Position numbers and translations under genes: made by a program. The notes below the pieces were generated by a model, which had not been told where the DNA came from, did not search any database, and saw nothing but the letters and a program-made list of their open reading frames with translations. From Paraburkholderia domus (GTDB lineage Bacteria; Pseudomonadota; Gammaproteobacteria; Burkholderiales; Burkholderiaceae), in the NCBI RefSeq assembly GCF_905220705.1, contig NZ_CAJNAT010000006.1, positions 248,001 through 312,000 of the forward strand: a DNA stretch of 64,000 nt, in the 5' to 3' direction. Positions 1-7,907 of the stretch are shown piece after piece. Positions within the stretch are counted from its first letter, which is position 1; each line of letters opens with the position of its first letter.

Positions 1-220
1 GCAGCGAAAAACGGCGCGAACTGCCTTGCAGGCGCAGCGCGGAGAAGAAGGTGTGGAACCACGTGCGAATGCCGTCGACCGCTTTGGCTTCGCGCCATTG
101 TTCGCCTAATGCGCGAGTGCGAGTGGCATGGTGACGCAATGCGCGCACAACATGGCGGCGCGCCGGACGCGCCGCTTTCAATGCGGCGCGGGTAAGGCGG
201 GTGCTCAGAAGAGTATGCAT
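1..220 (-). CDS. Partial gene running off the left edge, product unknown
   Basis: From an ATG at 220 the minus strand reads open to the window edge for 73 codons with no stop. It starts MHTLLSTRL and is rich in Arg, Ala and His, with GC-ending codons like its neighbours. I do not recognise the family from this N-terminal fragment. No strong Shine-Dalgarno sequence is visible, so the start could lie elsewhere. It is divergent from the dioxygenase gene at 683. The long open frame is what is seen; that it is a real gene is an inference. Confidence 0.45.
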   Translation of the reverse strand, partial: MHTLLSTRLTRAALKAARPARRHVVRALRHHATRTRALGEQWREAKAVDGIRTWFHTFFSALRLQGSSRRFSL

Positions 221-682
221 GGCTTCACAAGTAGGCAACGTGTCGCGCGACGGAGGGTACGCCAGAAAGAGCACCAAATGTGCCAATGGCGGTGTCGCGA
301 TGGACGGCGCGAAAGCCTGGAATTCGAGGGAAAAGGGCACGGAGGACGGCGGAGCCGGTCATAGCGGCCTGTGCGCGCCGCAAAAGTGCGGGAGGAGCAA
401 TCAACATGTGTGCAGGCTACACGCGATTCATGACGTCAGAAAGTCGGTTTTTACCCTGCGAATACGGGTTTTTACCGGGTAAGAGCGATGTGCATATTTG
501 CGGGGTCGCGCCCTTTGCGGTCGATTTTCGTGCGTGCTTGCCCTGACAGCGTGCTGTGCAATTCGCCATTTCGCGTGAAAGTAGTGCGTCGTGCCCCAGC
601 TTCTCGAAAGGCGAAACAGCGCGCAGTCTGATCGCGCCCGTTTTACAATCGAGCATCAGCCAGTCGAAAGTAACGGAACACC
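221..682. promoter_or_regulatory. Divergent intergenic region with a pair of 10-bp direct repeats
   Basis: No convincing gene lies here. The sequence GGTTTTTACC occurs at 446-455 and again at 467-476, so the copies are exactly 21 bp (two helical turns) apart. The second is followed by GGGTAA. The spacing suggests a regulator site on one DNA face between the leftward partial gene and the rightward dioxygenase. A TACAAT at 644-649 could be a -10 element for the latter, but no good -35 was found. Confidence 0.35.
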
Positions 683-1444
683 ATGTCACTTCACTCGAAG
701 AAAGAGCAGATTCAAACGTTGCGGGAGCAAGGATTTGTCGTTGTGCCCGGCTTGGTGTCGCCCGAGCGTTGCGGCGAATTGAAGCAGATTGCAGAGCGCC
801 AATTGCAGGAAGCGGCGGCGCCGATCGAGTTCGAAGCGGATCTGCGGTATCCGGGCGCACCGGAATCCAAACATGCGCCGGGCGGCCATACGGTTCGTCG
901 TTTGCTGGATGCGTACGGGCGCCATCCGCATTTTGCGCAATGGGCGACCGCGCCGGAAATTCGCGGCTGGATGGAGTTGTACTTCGGTGAGGAGCCGCGC
1001 TTATCGCGGGCCCATCACAATTGCATGATGACCAAGCATCCGGCTTATGGCAGCTTGACCGGCTGGCATCGTGACGTGAGGTATTGGTCGTTCGAACGTG
1101 ACGACCTGGTGTCGGTGTGGCTCGCGGTCGGGTCGGAGACGGTCGATAACGGCGCGTTGTGGCTTGTACCGAAGTCGCACAACGCTCCCTTTACGTCAGA
1201 GCGGTTCGACGAGGCCAAGTTTTTCCGTTCCGATCTGGAAGAGAATCAGGCGCTGATTCGCACCGCGGTTTCGCCCGAGCTCAAGGCCGGGGACGTGGTG
1301 TTCTTTCATTGCAACACGCTGCATTCGGCGGGCAAGAACCTCAGCGATCAGGTGAAATTTTCTTTGGTGTTTACCTATCACGGGGCGAGCAATGTGCCCC
1401 TGCCGGGATCCCGCTCGGCGGCCAAGCCTGAAATTGCTTTTTAA
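683..1444 (+). CDS. Phytanoyl-CoA dioxygenase (PhyH) family Fe(II)/2-oxoglutarate oxygenase
   Basis: A 253-residue cytoplasmic protein of the PhyH family, which uses Fe(II), O2 and 2-oxoglutarate to hydroxylate small substrates. The iron-binding facial triad is visible as H129-x-D131 (in WHRDVRYWS) and H214 (in TLHSAGKN). The downstream stretch QVKFSLVFTYH holds the position that usually binds the 2-oxoglutarate carboxylate. Length fits the family. It stands alone, with a convergent small membrane protein gene downstream. The substrate cannot be read from the sequence. The start at 683 gives a normal N-terminus (helix, then GFVVVPGLVSP), though its ribosome binding site is weak. Confidence 0.85.
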   Translation: MSLHSKKEQIQTLREQGFVVVPGLVSPERCGELKQIAERQLQEAAAPIEFEADLRYPGAPESKHAPGGHTVRRLLDAYGRHPHFAQWATAPEIRGWMELYFGEEPRLSRAHHNCMMTKHPAYGSLTGWHRDVRYWSFERDDLVSVWLAVGSETVDNGALWLVPKSHNAPFTSERFDEAKFFRSDLEENQALIRTAVSPELKAGDVVFFHCNTLHSAGKNLSDQVKFSLVFTYHGASNVPLPGSRSAAKPEIAF

Positions 1445-1504
1445 GTTTTTGCCCTGTGCGGCGCGGATGTTCATCAGTCTCGCGCCGCGTAGGTAATCAA
1501 CGCG

Positions 1505-1711
1505 TTACCGCTTGCGCCCGGAAAGCGCCACCCCGGTCAGGCCGGCAATCGTGACGACAACGCCGGCCACAATCAGCATGATCGCCTTGTTGGTCGGCGA
1601 TCCGGTAAACACGCGAGACACCTCGCTGCTGACCGAGTTGAACGCCTGCCCGCCGAAATACAACAACACGATACCGCCGACAATCAGCGCGATTGAAATC
1701 GCCTTTGTCAT
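1505..1711 (-). CDS. Small two-helix inner-membrane protein, DUF3185-like
   Basis: A 68-residue protein starting MTKAISIALIVGG. The start at 1711 is preceded by GGAGAGG at good spacing; a longer frame reading upstream has no such site. Two hydrophobic helices are evident (about residues 4-22 and 43-63), joined by a polar linker with FNSVSSEVSRVFTGSP, and the tail is basic (SGRKR). This layout matches the DUF3185 family of small membrane proteins common in Burkholderia and pseudomonads, whose role is unknown. It is monocistronic and convergent with the dioxygenase. Confidence 0.7.
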   Translation of the reverse strand: MTKAISIALIVGGIVLLYFGGQAFNSVSSEVSRVFTGSPTNKAIMLIVAGVVVTIAGLTGVALSGRKR

Positions 1712-1933
1712 GAACGCACCTCTCCAATAAGCTTTTGTGATCGGCCAAAGTGTAGGGGAGCCGCAAGCAGCCGTCCATCCCGCATAGTGGGCCTCTGCAC
1801 GCATCACGTCGATTGGCTACCATAGCGGTCTAGCCTCACCCAACCACAAACATAAAACCTGCACGCCTCCCGCAGCACGTGATTTCCTCACGCCCGTGAT
1901 CGCCGGGCGACTTCAACATCAAGGACACTAGCA

Positions 1934-2977
1934 ATGGCTTACGAAGCAGCTTCAGAACGCTATTCGGACATGCAATACCGCGTCTGCGGCAAGTCGGGTC
2001 TCAAACTGCCGGCACTGTCGCTGGGCCTGTGGCACAACTTCGGCGATACCACGCCGATTTCCACGCAGCGCGATATCCTGCGCACGGCCTTCGACCTCGG
2101 CATCACGCACTTCGATCTCGCCAACAACTACGGCCCCCCGTACGGCAGTGCCGAAACCAATTTCGGCCGGCTCTTCAAAGACGACTTCAAGCCGTATCGC
2201 GACGAACTCCTGATCTCGTCGAAAGCCGGTTGGGACATGTGGCCGGGTCCGTACGGCCAGGGCGGCGGCTCGCGTAAGTACGTACTCGCGAGTCTCGATC
2301 AGAGCCTGCAGCGCATGGGCCTGGACTACGTCGATATCTTCTATTCGCATCGTTTCGATGCCGACACGCCGCTCGAAGAAACCGCGGGTGCATTGGCGAG
2401 CGCCGTGCAACAAGGCAAGGCGCTGTACATCGGTATTTCGTCATATTCGGCAACCAAGACACTCGAAATGGCGAAGCTGCTCGCCGAGTACAAGGTTCCG
2501 CTGCTGATCCATCAGCCTGCGTACAACATGCTCAATCGTTGGATCGAGCACGAACTGCTGGATACGCTCGAAAAGGTCGGCGCGGGCGCCATCGCGTTCA
2601 CACCGCTCGCGCAGGGCTTGCTCACCGGCAAGTATCTGAACGGCGTGCCGGAAGACGCACGCGTCAACAAGCCGGGCGGCGGTTCGTTGAAGCAGGAGCA
2701 TCTGAGCCCGCAAAACATCGAGCACGTGCGCAAGCTCAACGACATCGCGCAGCGTCGCGGGCAAAGCCTCGCGCAAATGGCGCTCGCCTGGGCACTGCGC
2801 GATCCACGTGTCACGTCCGTGCTGATCGGCGCAAGCCGCGCAGAACAGGTGCGTGAGAACGTCGGTGCGCTGAAAAATCTCGCGTTCTCGAACGAAGAGT
2901 TGGCGGAAATCGACCGCTACGCGACTGAAGGCGGCATCAACCTGTGGGAAAAACCGTCGACGGATCAGGCGATCTGA
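1934..2977 (+). CDS. gpr: Aldo-keto reductase, L-glyceraldehyde 3-phosphate reductase type (YghZ/Gpr)
   Basis: A 347-residue NADPH-dependent aldo-keto reductase that I recognise as close to E. coli YghZ/Gpr, which reduces L-glyceraldehyde 3-phosphate and methylglyoxal and so detoxifies reactive carbonyls. The catalytic tetrad is visible as D61, Y66 (NNYGPP), K97 (SSKAGWDMWPGPYG) and H139 (YSHR). The cofactor end SVLIGASRAEQ is near residue 300. The N-terminal block CGKSGLKLPALSLGLWHN is typical. An AAGGA lies before the ATG at 1934, and an intrinsic terminator follows. It is monocistronic. Confidence 0.9.
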   Translation: MAYEAASERYSDMQYRVCGKSGLKLPALSLGLWHNFGDTTPISTQRDILRTAFDLGITHFDLANNYGPPYGSAETNFGRLFKDDFKPYRDELLISSKAGWDMWPGPYGQGGGSRKYVLASLDQSLQRMGLDYVDIFYSHRFDADTPLEETAGALASAVQQGKALYIGISSYSATKTLEMAKLLAEYKVPLLIHQPAYNMLNRWIEHELLDTLEKVGAGAIAFTPLAQGLLTGKYLNGVPEDARVNKPGGGSLKQEHLSPQNIEHVRKLNDIAQRRGQSLAQMALAWALRDPRVTSVLIGASRAEQVRENVGALKNLAFSNEELAEIDRYATEGGINLWEKPSTDQAI

Positions 2978-3014
2978 TCGCGCACAGTTTCATGTCGTAG
3001 TGTCGTAGAAACAG

Positions 3015-3044
3015 AAAAAGCCGCCCGTGATGGGGCGGCTTTTT
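3015..3044 (+). terminator. Intrinsic terminator after the aldo-keto reductase
   Basis: A perfect 12-bp stem (AAAAAGCCGCCC with GGGCGGCTTTTT) around a short loop ends in a T-run. It works in the + direction just after the stop at 2977. The A-rich left arm makes it plausibly bidirectional. Confidence 0.9.
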
Positions 3045-3149
3045 ATCGACGCGTTCAAGCGCACACGCTTCCCGCGCAGTGGCAGAAGCGACTGCGTTCA
3101 GTCGAATGAACCATCGGCGAAGCGTCCAGGCCGTCTTCGCCAGACCCCG

Positions 3150-3335
3150 CTACACCAGCGCAGGCAAGCCTTCGACCAGCACGACCGCGAACACCACGCC
3201 GATCAGCGCGCCGACCACGCGTAGCGCGTTGTGTCGAAATTCCGTCTTGCAGGGCAGCGCGCCGACAAACAGGGCGCCGGCCAGCGCCATCGGAATGACC
3301 AGGATGAAATCGCCAATCGTGAAGTAGGTCGTCAT
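3150..3335 (-). CDS. Small hypothetical membrane protein, two predicted helices
   Basis: A 61-residue protein starting MTTYFTIGDFILVIP. The start at 3335 is chosen because AAGGAGA lies 6-7 bases upstream; the frame also extends 18 codons further up without such a site. Two hydrophobic segments (about residues 8-26 and 38-58) flank a short loop with PCKTEFRHN. I do not recognise a named family. It is monocistronic, convergent with the aldo-keto reductase, and shares the terminator region with it. Confidence 0.6.
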   Translation of the reverse strand: MTTYFTIGDFILVIPMALAGALFVGALPCKTEFRHNALRVVGALIGVVFAVVLVEGLPALV

Positions 3336-3692
3336 ACCCGTCTCCTTTTCTAGTTCCGGCGCGGGCAGTGGCTCTATTTCTGGAGTCATGCACTGCCAAC
3401 GCTCGATTCGAGATTCGAGTATAGGTGACGCTTAGATCAACATAACAACGCCTTGCGGCGCTGCAGCGCATCTTCGCAGGCTGCCGAACCCAGTGCCGCA
3501 AGGGCCGCCGCGATTGTCGCATTGCAGCAAAAATGCAGTGAAAAATGAAGCATTCGCTTACACCGGCCTTACTTTCCGGGTCTGTTTGACGCGCAATGGA
3601 TTGTTCTCGCCTGACGGAGGTACATCCCCTGCAAGCCCGGTTCCGTACGACGTCCAAGCTCGGTTTCCTCAAAGCCGATCAGCAGAGTCCTC
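3336..3692. other. Intergenic region without a recognised gene
   Basis: About 357 bases lie between the start of the small membrane protein gene and the 3' end of the MFS gene; both read leftward. I see no gene, no clear terminator for the MFS gene and no repeat worth naming. The promoter of the small membrane protein gene must lie here. Confidence 0.4.
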
Positions 3693-4982
3693 TCATGGCG
3701 CGGTCCGTTCGCGCTGACTCAGGCGTGCGGCCGCAACGATGCCGATGACGAGCAGCGCGGCTACCAGTCCAGCGACACCATTCCAGCCATAACCGGCCCA
3801 TACGTGTCCGCCATAAGAGCCGATCACGCTCGAGCCGACGTAATACGCGAGCAAATAAAGCGCGGCCGCCTGCCCCTTGGCTTCTTTCGCGAGGCGTCCG
3901 ACCCAGCCGCTCGCCACCGAGTGCCCTGCGAAGAAGCCGAACGTCACGCAGGCGATGCCGGTCGCAATTGCCGCAAGCGGATGCAGCATCGTGAGTGCGA
4001 GCCCCAGCGCCATCAGCAGCAAGCTGCCGGTCAACACGCGCGCGCGGCCGAACGTATCGGCCAGACGGCCCGACCACGGCGAGGCGACCACGCCCGTCAG
4101 ATACACAACGAAAATCGCGCCGATCTCCGTCTGACTCAACAGGTAAGGCGGCGCGAGCAGCCGGTAGCCGATGTAGTTGTACAGCGTGACGAAGCTGCCC
4201 ATCAGTACGAAGCCGAGCAGAAACAGCAGAGGTAATCCAGGCCGCGTGAATTGCTTCAACAGTGCGGTGCGGCGATGTGCAAAGCCGAGCCCGCGACGCG
4301 GTACGAAATGGCGCGACGGCGGCAGCAATGCGCGAAACGCCAGCATCGACAGAATGCCGAGCACGCCGATTGTGCCGATTGCCACGCGCCACGAAAACAG
4401 ATCCGCGACGACACCCGTAATCACGCGCCCAGCCATCCCGCCGATCGCCGTGCCGCCGACGTACAGCCCCATCGCCAGCCCGAGGCCATCCGGGTGTACT
4501 TCTTCCGCGAGGTACGCCATTGCCACGGCGGGCACGCCACCGAGCGCGAGTCCTTCGAGCGTACGCAGCACTAGCAATTGATGCCAGTGCGGCGCGATCG
4601 ACACGCCGATCGTCAGCAGCGCCGACAGTGTGAGCGACATCGTCATCAGCTTATGACGGCTCCAGCCTTCCGAGACGAAGCCGGCCACGAAGATGGCGAG
4701 CGCGAGCGCGGCGGTAGTCAGCGAGAGCGACAAGCTGCTCTGCGCCGGCGTCACGCTGAACGCCGTCGAGAATGCCGGCAGCAATGGCTGGACGCAATAC
4801 AGCAGTGAGAAGGTGGCGTAACCGGCGAACAGCAGCGCGATGCTGGCGCGCCAATAGGTACGCGTGCCGCGTTCGAGGTAGGGGATGCCGGGGACGTCAG
4901 GCGCGGCAGCGGAGGTGGAAGAAGCAGACGAAGCAGGAACAGCCGATGCAGCAGTCCGGCGACATTCCGGCGATGCGGTCAC
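3693..4982 (-). CDS. MFS transporter, YnfM-like
   Basis: A 429-residue inner-membrane major facilitator with about 12 hydrophobic helices. The first membrane segment (YATFSLLYCVQPLLPAF) and the loop after helix 2 (GFVSEGWSRHKLM) resemble the E. coli YnfM/proton-coupled drug-exporter branch. The first ~45 residues are a low-complexity Ala/Ser-rich cytoplasmic tail. The start is a GTG at 4982 preceded by AAGGAGA. It lies downstream of the RND efflux operon on the same strand, with a 153-base gap, so it may be a separate unit. The substrate is unknown; export of a small molecule is likely from the family. Confidence 0.82.
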   Translation of the reverse strand: MTASPECRRTAASAVPASSASSTSAAAPDVPGIPYLERGTRTYWRASIALLFAGYATFSLLYCVQPLLPAFSTAFSVTPAQSSLSLSLTTAALALAIFVAGFVSEGWSRHKLMTMSLTLSALLTIGVSIAPHWHQLLVLRTLEGLALGGVPAVAMAYLAEEVHPDGLGLAMGLYVGGTAIGGMAGRVITGVVADLFSWRVAIGTIGVLGILSMLAFRALLPPSRHFVPRRGLGFAHRRTALLKQFTRPGLPLLFLLGFVLMGSFVTLYNYIGYRLLAPPYLLSQTEIGAIFVVYLTGVVASPWSGRLADTFGRARVLTGSLLLMALGLALTMLHPLAAIATGIACVTFGFFAGHSVASGWVGRLAKEAKGQAAALYLLAYYVGSSVIGSYGGHVWAGYGWNGVAGLVAALLVIGIVAAARLSQRERTAP

Positions 4983-5135
4983 GAAAAAATCTCCTTGGGG
5001 AGCGTAAATTACTCAAAGGAGTTAAGGATACGCTGAAAAGGCTGGGCGAGTGCGCGCGACGCGCAGCGAGGCGTTGTCACGACGTGCGCAGACCGGATGT
5101 CCGCCGCGGTTCTCGCATCACTGTGGGAATCGCCG

Positions 5136-6629
5136 TTAACCGTGCGCCGCTGCCTCGCTCGCAGGCGCTGCGGGATGCACGATCTGTTCGTCGGTCGGCA
5201 ACGCGGACGCGTCCCAACCGCCGCCCAATGCCTTGATTAACGCGACACTCGCAGCCATGCGACGGCGGGCGATCGACACCGCATTCCGTTCGTTGGAGAG
5301 CGCGGTGGTTTGCGCGACCACGACATCGAGATACGTGATCGCGCCGTTTTTATAGCGGTTCGACACGACCGCCAGCGAGCGCTGCGCGGCGGCCACTGCG
5401 TCGTCCTGCGCGGCGGCTTCCTGTTCGAGCACGCGCAACGCGGCGAGGTTGTCTTCGACCTCGCCGAACGCGGTCAGCACCGTTTGGCGGTACTGCGCGA
5501 CGCTTTCGTCGTAGTGCGCGCGGGCTTGTTCTTTCACCGATGCACGTCCGCCGAAGTCGAGCAGCGTGCCAGCCAGCGCCGGCCCGAGCGACCACAGACG
5601 GCTCGGCGCCATGAGCCATTGGCTGTAGTTGGTCGCCTCGAGCCCACCCGTCACCGACAGGATCAGGCTCGGAAAGAAGGCAGCGGTGGCCACGCCGATC
5701 TGCGCGTTCATATCGGCAATGTGGCGCTCTGCCGACGCGATGTCGGGCCGTCGTTCGAGCAAGGCGGATGGCACGCCCGCTTCCGCGACCACCGGCACGG
5801 CGATGAGCGGTGCAACCGGCAGGGAAAATGTCGAGGGCGTCTGGCCGATCAGGATCGCGATCGCGTGTTCGAGTTGCGCGCGTTGCACGCCGAGGTCGAG
5901 CGCTTGGGCCTGAGTGGTTTGCAACTGCGTCTGCGCCTGTGCGACATCGGCGTCGGTGGCGATGCCGCCCGCGTAGCGGTGTTGCGTCAGTTCGAGTGCT
6001 TCCTTGTAGGCCTTGATCGTGTCGTCGAGAAGTTGTCGCTCCTGATCGAGACCGCGGAGTTCGAAGTAGTCCGTCGCCAGTTCGGCCTGCATCGACAGGA
6101 GCGCGGCTTGCGCATCGGCGGCGCTCGCCTGTGCTTCGGCCTTCGCGCCTTCGACGCTGCGCGACACGCGGCCCCACAAGTCCGGTTCCCACGAAGCATC
6201 GGCTTGCACGAGGTAATCGTTCAGCGTGAGACCGGCGGTCGATTTGTGCAGCACATTCTCCGATGTCCGCGCGCGTGAGTAATCACCGTTCGCGGTGACG
6301 ACAGGGAAGAAGCTCGAGCGGTATTGCGCGACTGTTGCGCGGGCAGCGCGAAAGCGCGCCTCGGCGGCCTGCACGTTCTGATTCGCGCCGGCGACCTGCT
6401 GCTCGAGCGCGTCGAGTGACAGGTCCGCGTAAACGCTCCACCACGCACCGCGCGTGATGGTATCGGCGGGTTGCGCGGGCTTCCAGCCGGTGCCTTCGAG
6501 TTCCTTGTAGGTCGCAGCGGTGGTGGCCGGCGGCTTGACGTAGTCGGGGCCAACGGTACACGCGGTGAGTGTGCAGATCGACGCCGCGGCAAGCAGGGCG
6601 ATACGAAATGCAGAGGTGGGCGTGTTCAC
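5136..6629 (-). CDS. RND efflux outer-membrane lipoprotein, NodT family
   Basis: A 497-residue outer-membrane factor forming the exit duct of a tripartite efflux pump. The lipobox is LTAC with C24 as the acylated residue, followed by TVGPDYVKPP, the hallmark of the OprM/NodT family. Two long helical repeats with the family pattern (about residues 70-240 and 280-460) form the TolC-like barrel and tunnel. The start is a GTG at 6629 overlapping the stop of the adaptor gene by 4 bases, so the two are translationally coupled. It is the last gene of the three-gene efflux operon. Confidence 0.92.
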   Translation of the reverse strand: MNTPTSAFRIALLAAASICTLTACTVGPDYVKPPATTAATYKELEGTGWKPAQPADTITRGAWWSVYADLSLDALEQQVAGANQNVQAAEARFRAARATVAQYRSSFFPVVTANGDYSRARTSENVLHKSTAGLTLNDYLVQADASWEPDLWGRVSRSVEGAKAEAQASAADAQAALLSMQAELATDYFELRGLDQERQLLDDTIKAYKEALELTQHRYAGGIATDADVAQAQTQLQTTQAQALDLGVQRAQLEHAIAILIGQTPSTFSLPVAPLIAVPVVAEAGVPSALLERRPDIASAERHIADMNAQIGVATAAFFPSLILSVTGGLEATNYSQWLMAPSRLWSLGPALAGTLLDFGGRASVKEQARAHYDESVAQYRQTVLTAFGEVEDNLAALRVLEQEAAAQDDAVAAAQRSLAVVSNRYKNGAITYLDVVVAQTTALSNERNAVSIARRRMAASVALIKALGGGWDASALPTDEQIVHPAAPASEAAAHG

Positions 6630-7831
6630 GATGCACCACCCTCACTAACGGCCGCCTTCCCTGGCACGATCCGCACTGACGCGCCATTTACGATCGAATC
6701 CTGCGGATTCAGAATCACCTGTTCATCGCCTTGCAAACCGGATGCGATTGCCACGCGCGTGCCGAAGTCCGTGCCGAGCGAAACCGGCAGCAGCTTCACT
6801 TTGTGCTGCGGATCCACGGTGGCCACTTTCACGCCGTCCGGCCGGAACAGCAACGCGTTGCCAGGCAGCGTGAACGGCGCCGCGCCTGCGCCTAAAGCGA
6901 AATGCACTTGCGCGTAAGCGCCTGGCAGCAGGTCGCCATTGCGATTGTCGACGTCGACTTCGACGAGCATGGTCCGCTGTTGCGGATCGACGGCGCCCGC
7001 GGTGCGCGCCACGGTCCCTGGATAGTGTTTGGACGGGGTCTCGGTCAGCGTCAGAAACGCCGTCTGCTGCGCGCGGATCTGCTGAGCGTAGGCCTGCGGC
7101 ACGTTCACATACACGCGCAATCTGTCCGACTGCGCGACGTGGAATAGTTCCTTTGCCGGTCCGCCGGAACTCCCCGCATCGATCAGCGCGCCCACGTCGA
7201 CATTGCGCGCGGTCACCGTGCCGTCGAACGGCGCGTAGACCTTCTGGAACGATTGTGTCTTCTCCAGTCGCGCGACGTTGAAGCGCGCGGCATCTAGCGT
7301 GCCTTTCTTCGCGAGCATGTCGCCGACCTTCTCGTCGGTTTCCTGCTTCGAGACCGATTTGCTTGTCAGCATGTCGGTCCAGCGATCGGCGGTGCTTTTC
7401 GCGAGCGCGTAGTTGGCTTCGGCGTTCGCCAGATCGGCGCGGGCGGCGCGCAGTTGATCGTCCACTTCGGGCGTATCGATTTCCGCCAGCAACTGGCCGC
7501 TCTTCACATGTGCGCCGATGTCCGCATACCACTTCTTCAGATAGCCATTGGTGCGTGCGTAAATCGGTGTATCGAGAAATGCCTGCACGTTGCCGGGCAG
7601 CACGAGGTCGAGCCCCGCCGTCGATTTCTGCGGACGCACGACTTCGACGCTCGTCTGGCTGGCATGCCCGGCATCGCGTTCGAGCGCGGCATGCGCCTCA
7701 TGGCGCGACCAGATGCCTTGCGCAGCGAGTGCGAGGATCAACACGGCCACTGCCACGATCACCCAGCGCGCGCGCCTTCCTTTCGCCTGGTTGAACGTAG
7801 TGTTGGCCTCGTCTGGACGTTTTCCTTCCAT
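6626..7831 (-). CDS. RND efflux periplasmic adaptor (HlyD/AcrA family)
   Basis: A 401-residue membrane fusion protein linking the RND pump to its outer-membrane duct. One N-terminal membrane anchor (about residues 22-41) is followed by the biotinyl-lipoyl halves (YARTNGYLKKWYADIGAHVKSGQ and YAPFDGTVTARNVDVGALI), a coiled-coil hairpin between them, and the beta-barrel and membrane-proximal domains. The ATG at 7831 follows GGGGAAG; a longer frame upstream has no better site. It lies 76 bases after the permease stop and overlaps the outer-membrane factor by 4 bases. The substrate cannot be inferred. Confidence 0.92.
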   Translation of the reverse strand: MEGKRPDEANTTFNQAKGRRARWVIVAVAVLILALAAQGIWSRHEAHAALERDAGHASQTSVEVVRPQKSTAGLDLVLPGNVQAFLDTPIYARTNGYLKKWYADIGAHVKSGQLLAEIDTPEVDDQLRAARADLANAEANYALAKSTADRWTDMLTSKSVSKQETDEKVGDMLAKKGTLDAARFNVARLEKTQSFQKVYAPFDGTVTARNVDVGALIDAGSSGGPAKELFHVAQSDRLRVYVNVPQAYAQQIRAQQTAFLTLTETPSKHYPGTVARTAGAVDPQQRTMLVEVDVDNRNGDLLPGAYAQVHFALGAGAAPFTLPGNALLFRPDGVKVATVDPQHKVKLLPVSLGTDFGTRVAIASGLQGDEQVILNPQDSIVNGASVRIVPGKAAVSEGGAS

Positions 7832-7907
7832 CAAGCTTCCCCTGTCAGAATGCCTGGGCGGTCGAAGCCGCCTCTTGTGCTTCGTGTTGTGCGCGTTGCG
7901 CCGGTCG

